NCBI GenBank assembly: GCA_947575235.1
Contig: CANPMT010000023.1
Location: 1 to 40,760 of the forward strand
Source of the DNA: an uncultured Porphyromonadaceae bacterium
GTDB lineage: Bacteria; Bacteroidota; Bacteroidia; Bacteroidales; Muribaculaceae
Reading direction: 5' to 3'
DNA length: 40,760 nt
In this document: positions 1-6,421 of the stretch, in pieces
Position numbering within the stretch: the first letter of the stretch is position 1
Layout: each line of letters opens with the position of its first letter
Position numbers and translations under genes: made by a program
The notes under the pieces: model-generated
What the model saw: only the letters and a program-made list of their open reading frames with translations
What the model was told of the DNA's origin: nothing
Database searches by the model: none

Positions 1-12
1 AGAGAGAGTCTT

Positions 13-290
13 GCGATAGGGTTGGAAGTCTGATAAGGACATATGAGAGAGGGTCGTGCGATAGAGATGGAAGTCTGATAAGAGTATCTGAAAGAGGGTA
101 GGGCGATAGGATTGGAAGTCTAATAAGGACATCTGAGAGAGGTTCGTGCGATAGAGATGGAAGTCTGATAAGGACATCTGAAAGGAGGTTCTTGCGATAG
201 GGTTGGAGGCACCACAAGGATAATTGTAAAGAGGGTTCTGTGATAGGTGAGAGGAGATATAAGGATATCTGAGGGTAGGGCTGGCTAGAG
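13..290. repeat. 45-bp tandem repeat array
   Basis: The motif GCGATAG recurs at 13, 58, 103, 148, 194 and, degenerate, at 240, giving a period of 45 bp (46 where one base is inserted near 183). Units share GGAAGTCTGATAAGGACAT-type cores. On the minus strand the first four units are an open frame (from an ATG at 177 to the left edge) that would encode a 15-residue repeat of the kind M-S-L-S-D-F-x-x-Y-R. The plus strand has stops in the repeats. No RBS or further coding support is visible, so I treat it as a minisatellite, possibly running off the window. Confidence 0.85.
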
Positions 291-322
291 GGGAGAGGAG
301 GTAGTGTGAATAGAGATGGAGT

Positions 323-373
323 TATCCACGAAGAGGTGCTATCCATGAAGAAGTGTTATCAACGAAGAGGAAG
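323..373. repeat. 17-bp tandem repeat, three units
   Basis: Three units start at 323, 340 and 357, of the form TATCCACGAAGAGGTGC, with substitutions. It directly follows the 45-bp array and precedes another 17-bp array of unrelated sequence. No coding potential is evident. Confidence 0.7.
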
Positions 374-400
374 GTAGCTCATTGAATCATCAAGTCCGGC

Positions 401-466
401 AAGCCTCAAGTCATTTAAAGCCTCAAGTCAGTCACAGCCTCAAATCTGCCAAGCCTCAAGTCATGC
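401..466. repeat. 17-bp tandem repeat with GCCTCAAGTCA core, four units
   Basis: GCCTCAAGTCA-like cores start at 403, 420, 437 and 453, so the period is 17, 17 and 16 bp. A 72-codon open frame runs through it (382-600) but starts with TTG and reads as a repeat translation, so it is not called as a gene. Between 467 and 663 I see only the candidate promoter at 564. Confidence 0.75.
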
Positions 467-563
467 AACCCTCTCAGCCCAGAAAAAGCATGTTTTTTGC
501 TTCAATATCAAGGGTGTGGACATTTTTGGCAGGATTGAGGACATCTGTTGAATTTGTTTTTAT

Positions 564-571
564 TTACTTTG
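564..571 (+). promoter_or_regulatory. candidate -7 box for the 664 gene
   Basis: TTACTTTG followed by CACC resembles the Bacteroidota -7 consensus TAnnTTTG. It would give a leader of roughly 85 nt to the ATG at 664. There is no well-spaced TTTG -33 element, so support is moderate. A weaker TATACTTTT sequence lies just before the gene at about 650. Confidence 0.45.
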
Positions 572-663
572 CACCCGGTTCAAACGCTACAGGCTCATAG
601 ACCAATCTCTCTCCCCTTCACTCTACAAAACCTCAACATTAAAACATATACTTTTCAAATATC

Positions 664-2886
664 ATGAATAGGAATCATTTACTCCCCTCTCTCCTTCTTC
701 AGGGAGCTGCCCTCATTACTGCAGGCGTCACCATGGGCGCTTGCGCTCCCAAGGCAGGGGCCACTGCCGAGTCTGGCGACGGGGTCAAGACCACCTTCCA
801 GACCTCCCGCGAATGGCGCCCCACAATCGACAACCGTGCAGATGCCGTAATGGTATACGGTGTCGGTGGAAACCCTTCCGACCCGGATGGAAACCGTAAT
901 TTCGAAGCACGCGTGAAAAGCTGGCGCGACCGTGGCTATACCGTACATTTCATGACCGGTATAGCCTGGGGTGAGTACCAGGACTATTTCACCGGAAAAT
1001 GGGACGGCAAACCTCACCTCGACGAGGGACAGGTCACCCAGGCCGGCGATACAATCTGGCACGGTCATATGGTGCCTTATATCGTCCCTTCGATGAACTT
1101 TCTCAAGTATATGAAGGAGGCGCACGTGAAACGTGTCATCGATGCCGGAATCGACGCAATCTTCATGGAGGAGCCTGAATTCTGGGCCCGCTCAGGATAT
1201 AGCGATGCCTTCAAACGTGAATGGAAGGAGTATTACGGCACCGACTGGCGTCCGCAGCACGAGTCGCCCGAAGCAACCTACCTCTCCAACAAACTCAAAT
1301 ACCATCTCTATTACCGCGCTCTTAACGAGGTCTTCACCTACGCCAAGGAGTATGGCAAGACACTCGGCCGCGATATAAAATGCTACGTGCCCACTCACTC
1401 TCTGGTGAATTACTCGCAGTGGCAGATTGTCAGCCCGGAGGCGAGCCTCGCCTCTCTCCCTTGCGTGGACGGTTACATCGCCCAGGTCTGGACCGGAACC
1501 TCGCGCGAGCCTAACTATTACAACGGTAATTACCGCGAACGTGTCTTCGAGACGGCTTTCCTGGAGTATGGCTCGATGGAGTCGATGACGGCTCCTACCG
1601 GTCGTAAGATGTTCTTCCTTACCGACCCGATCGAGGACCGTGCCAAGGACTGGGACGACTATAAGCGTAACTATCAAGCTACGTTCACCGCACAGCTCCT
1701 CTATCCGGGGGTGGGCGACTATGAGGTGATGCCCTGGCCTGAACGCGTCTACGAAGGTCTTTACAAGATGAGTGCCGACAGCGAGGAGAGGAGCCGCATA
1801 CCCCGTTTCTACTCCACCCAGATGCAGGTGATGGTGAATTCCCTCAACAAGATGCCTGTCGTGGAGAACAAGGTGTCGGGCTCACAGGGTATAGGGGTGC
1901 TCATGGGCAACTCGCTCATGTTCCAGCGTTTCCCCTCGCATGACGGATATGACGACCCTCAGCTGGCCAATTTCTATGGCATGGCTCTCCCCCTGGTGAA
2001 ACGTGGAGTCCCTGTCAAGACCGTACACATAGAGAACCTCGGCTTCCCGGCCACCCTTGCCGATACTAAAGTGCTGGTGATGACTTATTCGAATATGAAA
2101 CCGCTCGACCCGGCTGCTCACGATGCCTTGGCTGAGTGGGTGAAGAAGGGTGGGGTACTCCTCTTCTGCGGCAGCGATGCCGACCCCTTCCAGAGTGTTC
2201 AGGAATGGTGGAATACGGGTGATAACCATTACAAGGCACCCTCGCAGCATCTTTTCTCGAAGATGGGAATACCGGCCGACGCCACTGAGGGTGTCTATAA
2301 GGTGGGGAAGGGCACGGTGCAGGTGCTCCGTCATGACCCGAAAGACTTCATCCTCAACGAGAACGGCGATGCAGCTTTCATAAAGGCTCTCACAGCCCTG
2401 TATGAGGGGAATGCCAAAGCCGGTTCGCTCGAATTCAAGAACAACTATCTCCTGCAGCGTGGCCCTTACACATTGGCGGCGGTGGTTGACGAGAGCGTAA
2501 GCGATGAACCGCTGACTCTCAACGGCCTCTACATCGACCTCTTCGACCCCTCACTCCCTGTGCGCCAGAGTGTGACTGTCAGGCCGGGTAGCCAGGCTAT
2601 GCTCCTTGACCTGACCAAGGTGGCCGACGCGAAGCGTCCTCAGGTGGTCGCCGCCTCTTTCCGCGAGTATGACGAGAAGAGCGACAGCCATTCCTACAGC
2701 TTCACCGCCAAGAGTCCGGTGGATACCGACGGAATTGCACGCCTCCTGCTCCCCTCTCAGCCGTCGGGCGTCATGATAGATGGTGTGGAGAGCTATGACC
2801 CCACCGCGTGGGACGCCACATCCCACACCTATCTCGTTAGATTCGACAACAGCCCGGAGGGTCGCAAAGTGAATGTGAAATTCTGA
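664..2886 (+). CDS. putative secreted lipoprotein, glycoside hydrolase-like (TIM-barrel plus trimerisation-like domain)
   Basis: 740 residues with a lipoprotein-type N-terminus: hydrophobic stretch, then M-G-A-C with candidate lipidated Cys27, so probably exported and membrane anchored. Residues about 60-390 look like a TIM barrel, with an acidic cluster (Glu169, Glu170, Glu172 in F-M-E-E-P-E-F-W) after a beta-strand that could hold a catalytic acid. Residues about 420-520 resemble the glutamine-amidotransferase-like trimerisation domain of GH42-type beta-galactosidases (a V-L-V-M-T-Y-S strand, then W-V-K-K-G-G-V-L-L-F-C-G). The C-terminal part is beta-rich. I do not recognise a specific CAZy family, and the substrate is unknown. 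It stands alone on the plus strand and ends at a strong bidirectional terminator. Alternative: a carbohydrate-binding protein without catalytic activity. Confidence 0.7.
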   Translation: MNRNHLLPSLLLQGAALITAGVTMGACAPKAGATAESGDGVKTTFQTSREWRPTIDNRADAVMVYGVGGNPSDPDGNRNFEARVKSWRDRGYTVHFMTGIAWGEYQDYFTGKWDGKPHLDEGQVTQAGDTIWHGHMVPYIVPSMNFLKYMKEAHVKRVIDAGIDAIFMEEPEFWARSGYSDAFKREWKEYYGTDWRPQHESPEATYLSNKLKYHLYYRALNEVFTYAKEYGKTLGRDIKCYVPTHSLVNYSQWQIVSPEASLASLPCVDGYIAQVWTGTSREPNYYNGNYRERVFETAFLEYGSMESMTAPTGRKMFFLTDPIEDRAKDWDDYKRNYQATFTAQLLYPGVGDYEVMPWPERVYEGLYKMSADSEERSRIPRFYSTQMQVMVNSLNKMPVVENKVSGSQGIGVLMGNSLMFQRFPSHDGYDDPQLANFYGMALPLVKRGVPVKTVHIENLGFPATLADTKVLVMTYSNMKPLDPAAHDALAEWVKKGGVLLFCGSDADPFQSVQEWWNTGDNHYKAPSQHLFSKMGIPADATEGVYKVGKGTVQVLRHDPKDFILNENGDAAFIKALTALYEGNAKAGSLEFKNNYLLQRGPYTLAAVVDESVSDEPLTLNGLYIDLFDPSLPVRQSVTVRPGSQAMLLDLTKVADAKRPQVVAASFREYDEKSDSHSYSFTAKSPVDTDGIARLLLPSQPSGVMIDGVESYDPTAWDATSHTYLVRFDNSPEGRKVNVKF

Positions 2887-2906
2887 CCATCCTCCACAAC
2901 CTCCAC

Positions 2907-2946
2907 AAAAAAACTCCATACCCGGAAAAGGTATGGAGTTTTTTTA
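2907..2946. terminator. bidirectional rho-independent terminator
   Basis: The stem ACTCCATACC (2913-2922) pairs with GGTATGGAGT (2930-2939) around a 7-nt loop. An A-run on the left and a T-run on the right extend the stem and supply U-tracts on both strands. It serves the lipoprotein gene (+, stop 2886) and the secreted protein gene (-, stop 2965), which converge here. Confidence 0.92.
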
Positions 2947-2964
2947 TACGGTCTTTACAGATTC

Positions 2965-4584
2965 TTATCTGACGATAACCTTCTCACGACGTGATGAACC
3001 GTCGGCATATTTGGTCACCTTGATGGCGATTCCGTTGACTGCACGCCCTACGCGGCGTCCGGCTACGTCATACCATTCAACCGATTTGATCTCCTTCTCA
3101 GCCATGTTGGCCTTTGCGCTTGTGAGCTCGGAGTCGTAGCAGATTTCGCTGTAGAGGTATTCCCCGTTCTCATTGATATACACGCTCCGCACGCCGATCG
3201 ATGTCTCGGGGAGAGTGTAGAGATAGACAGTCTTGTCAGTTCCCTCGGAATAGATGTCATATCCATTTGTATTGTAAGGAATCAGCGATGTCTCCTCCTC
3301 CAGATCGTAGTAATCGTCGAATGTGAACACAAACGGTTCACCATCCATCACTATCTCATAGAAGAGCTTGTTCTCATCAAGAAGTTTCCCGTCCACGTCA
3401 GTATTCGGCACCTGGCACCAGATGTTGGCGTCATACGATCCCTCCGTATAGAACACGTCATAGGGGGTTGCCGGGATAGCGTTCACGTCGCGGTGCTGGT
3501 CGCCCACGGTAACTTTCTCATATCCGTAGAGGGGGAATAGCTTGTCAGGTGTGGAGTTGATGACATACCCGTTGACGGAGGTAAGTGTGGAGGTCTCCGC
3601 GTCATAGTCAAACACGGCAGCCTCGGCAAGCGATGCCACTGGATACTCTTCGCCGGTCTCCTCATCTGTCTCTGTCGAGAAGTCAGCGCCACAGAAATAT
3701 GAGAGATAATATATCTCATAGTCAGGGCCAAGATACTGGCCGGAGGGGAACGTCACCTTGTCACCCTCAATCGTGCCCTTCACCCAGGCGGTGGGGAGGT
3801 CGCGGTTCATTCCGGCGATGTATAAGTCAGAGCCATCGATACATACGCTCACGGCTGTTGTCACATACTCATCCTGCCACACCCATGAAAGAATCTTCCC
3901 ATCCTCGGGGGGAGTCACAACTGAATCTGTAACTTTGGCGAGACGTATGTCGCGGTCGCCGAAGCCGCTCCAGAGATAACCCTCCTCGCCCATATTGTCG
4001 TAGCCATAGGTGCATACACCGAGAAGCATCTCAGGGTCGGCTGCCACGATTGAGCCATCCTCCTCAATTTTGAATTGGAAAGTCATATCCTCGGTGGCGT
4101 TGAAATAACCGTAATTGGTCTCGGGGTCAATCTTTACCTCCATGGGCACCAGATACACCGTGAAAGGCTCATACCATTCATCATAATCCCAGGTGATTGC
4201 CTGCGGGCCCTTCACTGTGAGAGTGTCACCCTCGCGTGTGGCCTGTATATATGTGCTGCAGGGATATTCCGAAGCTATGTTTGAGAGGTATACCTCCCCG
4301 TCCTCAGTCTCAACCATGGTTACGATTGATCCGAGAATACGGCTGTGGGTGGCTTCGAATGCCTCGTAAGTGAATCCGTCGCAAGAACGGCTCAGGAGCG
4401 TTGTCTTACCTTCCGGAGCCTCCCAGATGGGTTCCATGTCAGGATCGGGAGCCTCTTTGGCTGTCACTCGTGCCACCTTTGCCAATGGGTGGCGCTCGGC
4501 CGACCGGGTTTTCAGTGCAGATGCCTCGGCTGTTGTGGAGGCTGCGACGAGCGCGCCGGTCAGGATGAAGTAAATCTTATTCAT
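2965..4584 (-). CDS. secreted protein of unknown function with T9SS-like C-terminal tail
   Basis: 539 residues. The N-terminus (M-N-K-I-Y-F-I-L-T-G-A-L-V-A-A) is a typical signal peptide, probably cleaved after an Ala near residue 22. The body is acidic, aromatic and rich in Gly/Asp/Tyr, suggesting beta-structure; I recognise no catalytic domain. The last about 40 residues (V-E-W-Y-D-V-A-G-R-R-V, then I-K-V-T-K-Y-A-D-G, then K-V-I-V-R) match the style of Bacteroidales C-terminal sorting tails, a beta-sandwich ending in a basic strand. I infer cell-surface display or secretion, but whether this tail is a true type IX secretion substrate signal is not shown by sequence alone. Monocistronic and convergent with the upstream lipoprotein gene. 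Confidence 0.75.
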   Translation of the reverse strand: MNKIYFILTGALVAASTTAEASALKTRSAERHPLAKVARVTAKEAPDPDMEPIWEAPEGKTTLLSRSCDGFTYEAFEATHSRILGSIVTMVETEDGEVYLSNIASEYPCSTYIQATREGDTLTVKGPQAITWDYDEWYEPFTVYLVPMEVKIDPETNYGYFNATEDMTFQFKIEEDGSIVAADPEMLLGVCTYGYDNMGEEGYLWSGFGDRDIRLAKVTDSVVTPPEDGKILSWVWQDEYVTTAVSVCIDGSDLYIAGMNRDLPTAWVKGTIEGDKVTFPSGQYLGPDYEIYYLSYFCGADFSTETDEETGEEYPVASLAEAAVFDYDAETSTLTSVNGYVINSTPDKLFPLYGYEKVTVGDQHRDVNAIPATPYDVFYTEGSYDANIWCQVPNTDVDGKLLDENKLFYEIVMDGEPFVFTFDDYYDLEEETSLIPYNTNGYDIYSEGTDKTVYLYTLPETSIGVRSVYINENGEYLYSEICYDSELTSAKANMAEKEIKSVEWYDVAGRRVGRAVNGIAIKVTKYADGSSRREKVIVR

Positions 4585-4688
4585 AAATAATGAGTTAAAG
4601 TAATGTGTGGTAAAATTAATATATATTAACTTTACTTCAAAATTTTTTGGAATAAAAAATCCGTCAACGACAATAATTTAAGGGGGAA

Positions 4689-4745
4689 GGGGGTGCCATA
4701 CCGTCATAAACTCCACAATATGAGAGGGAAAGGGGGTGTCATACC
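4689..4745. repeat. 43-bp degenerate duplication of the rnhB 3' end
   Basis: GGGGGTGTCATACC at 4732-4745, which spans the rnhB stop codon (TGA on the minus strand at 4739-4741), recurs as GGGGGTGCCATACC at 4689-4702. The intervening sequence is A/G rich. It looks like a local tandem duplication starting inside the gene end. Confidence 0.6.
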
Positions 4746-5317
4746 AGTCTGAATGAGCGGCGGTGAAGTGGGGTAGGACCCAATTCCGCTATGGCTGCGC
4801 GGTGGGCTTTGGTGGGATAACCCTTGTTTACCTCCCAGGCGTAGCCGGGATAGGATAGGGCAAGACGCTCCATAAGTTCATCGCGGTGGGTCTTGGCAAG
4901 AATCGACGCTGCTGCAATCGACATATAAGTGGCGTCACCCTTCACCACCGTGGTGTGGGGTATATCGCGGAAAGGTTTGAATTTATTGCCATCCACAAGG
5001 ATATGCTGCGGCGTCACTGAAAGCTGTGCCAACGCACGGTGCATACCTGTTATGCTGGCATTCAGGATATTGATACGGTCAATCTCGTCAGCCTCCACCA
5101 TCACCACAGCCCAGGCCAAGGCATGCTCCTCTATGAAAGGACGCAAGGCGGCACGTTTCTTCTCGGAGAGCTGCTTGCTGTCGTTAAGCTCCGCACATTC
5201 AAAGTCAGGGGGCAGAATCACAGCCGCGCAGCTCACCGGGCCGCACAGGCAGCCGCGGCCTGCCTCGTCGCAGCCCGCCTCGATGATTCCGGGAGTCATG
5301 AATGGTTGGAGGGACAT
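4739..5317 (-). CDS. rnhB: ribonuclease HII
   Basis: 192 residues, normal for RNase HII, which cleaves RNA in RNA-DNA hybrids and removes single ribonucleotides misincorporated in DNA. The signature G-C-D-E-A-G-R-G carries the metal ligands Asp17 and Glu18. D-S-K-Q-L-S-E-K-K-R and the later K-G-D-A-T-Y-M-S-I-A-A-A-S-I-L-A-K segment with the third acidic ligand are present. The ATG at 5317 leaves a normal short N-terminus. It lies 44 bp downstream of the polyprenyl synthase gene on the same strand, so the two are probably cotranscribed. Confidence 0.96.
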   Translation of the reverse strand: MSLQPFMTPGIIEAGCDEAGRGCLCGPVSCAAVILPPDFECAELNDSKQLSEKKRAALRPFIEEHALAWAVVMVEADEIDRINILNASITGMHRALAQLSVTPQHILVDGNKFKPFRDIPHTTVVKGDATYMSIAAASILAKTHRDELMERLALSYPGYAWEVNKGYPTKAHRAAIAELGPTPLHRRSFRLV

Positions 5318-5361
5318 AACTTCGTGTTATTTTTTAATGTGTGCAAACTACATCTGCCGCC

Positions 5362-6336
5362 TCACTTCTGGCGTGATATGATATAGTCGAAGATATCGAG
5401 GAGCGACTGCTTCCAATGCGAATCGGGATATACCTCCATGATGCTTATGCCGCGTTGCTGCATCTCGCGCATGCGCCCGTAGGCATACTCTATGCCGCCG
5501 TGCTCTTTGGCAAACTCCAGCAGGGTTGCAATCTCGCTGTTGGAAAGGTCGCCCCGGCGCAGAAGCGCTTTCATGGCCTCCGCCTCATCGGCGGGAGCCG
5601 TGGCAAGGGCATAGAGCAGAGGCATGGTCACTTTCCCCTCGCGGAGGTCGTTACCCGTCGGTTTGCCGATTAGCGTATTATCGAAATAGTCGAAAATATC
5701 ATCCTTTATCTGGAAACAGAGTCCGAGAAGCTCGGCATAGTCCACCAGCGGCGCATACTCTTCGGGAGTGGCTCCCGCTGCCTCCGCGCCCATGCGGGCA
5801 CAGTTCATGAAGAGCGAGGCTGTTTTCTTGCGGATCATCCCGAGATAGCTCTCCTCATCGAAATGATGGTCGCGGGCGTTGCAGATCTGGTCAATCTCGC
5901 CCAACGAGAGTTCCTTGCCAAGATCGGAGAGGGCGGATATTATTGATATGTTGCCGGTGCGTATGCCGGCTGCAAGGGCATTCGATACGAAATAATCACC
6001 CACGAGCACCGCGATATGGTTGCCCCATTCCGCGTTGACTGTCACCTTGCCACGACGAAGCGTGGTCTCGTCAACCACATCATCGTGTATGAGCGACGCG
6101 TTGTGAAGCATCTCCAGAGCGGCCCCGGCATGAAGCACATGGGTGTTGACATTGCCGAAGAGGCCCGCGCTAAGTATCACCATGATCGGACGGATCTGCT
6201 TCCCTTTGGTGGCGAGATATGTGCTGACCACCTGGTTCATCAGCTCATTAGGTGTATGCAGAGAGCGGTGAATGATCTCATTCATCGCTGTCAGCTCATC
6301 GTGGAGTCGGGTCTGTATGATGGTAAGTTGGTCCAT
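5362..6336 (-). CDS. trans-polyprenyl diphosphate synthase (probably long chain, octaprenyl-type)
   Basis: 324 residues from the ATG at 6336. An upstream TTG at 6348 is rejected because it lies inside the -7 promoter box. This enzyme condenses isopentenyl diphosphate onto an allylic diphosphate, supplying the side chain of menaquinone. Both Asp-rich motifs are intact: D-D-V-V-D at 85-89 and D-D-I-F-D at 212-216, with Arg-rich R-R-G-K following the first. The residue five positions before the first motif is Ala80, a small residue that in this family favours long products. Cotranscribed with rnhB and divergent from polA. An exact chain length cannot be read from the sequence. Confidence 0.93.
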   Translation of the reverse strand: MDQLTIIQTRLHDELTAMNEIIHRSLHTPNELMNQVVSTYLATKGKQIRPIMVILSAGLFGNVNTHVLHAGAALEMLHNASLIHDDVVDETTLRRGKVTVNAEWGNHIAVLVGDYFVSNALAAGIRTGNISIISALSDLGKELSLGEIDQICNARDHHFDEESYLGMIRKKTASLFMNCARMGAEAAGATPEEYAPLVDYAELLGLCFQIKDDIFDYFDNTLIGKPTGNDLREGKVTMPLLYALATAPADEAEAMKALLRRGDLSNSEIATLLEFAKEHGGIEYAYGRMREMQQRGISIMEVYPDSHWKQSLLDIFDYIISRQK

Positions 6337-6345
6337 ATTTAAGTG

Positions 6346-6353
6346 CAAAATTA
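6346..6353 (-). promoter_or_regulatory. -7 box of the polyprenyl synthase-rnhB operon
   Basis: On the minus strand TAATTTTG matches TAnnTTTG. Only 9 nt separate it from the ATG at 6336, so the predicted transcript would have a leader of a few nucleotides. No clear TTTG -33 element is seen. Confidence 0.65.
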
Positions 6354-6421
6354 ATAAATTCTCTCCAACTAAGATATCTTATAAGGATTAATTTGTTAAT
6401 TTAGCAGAAAAATTTCCCCCT

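Noticed and set aside
382..600. 72-codon plus-strand open frame
   Set aside because: Starts at TTG, overlies a 17-bp repeat array and the candidate promoter, and shows no protein-like features.
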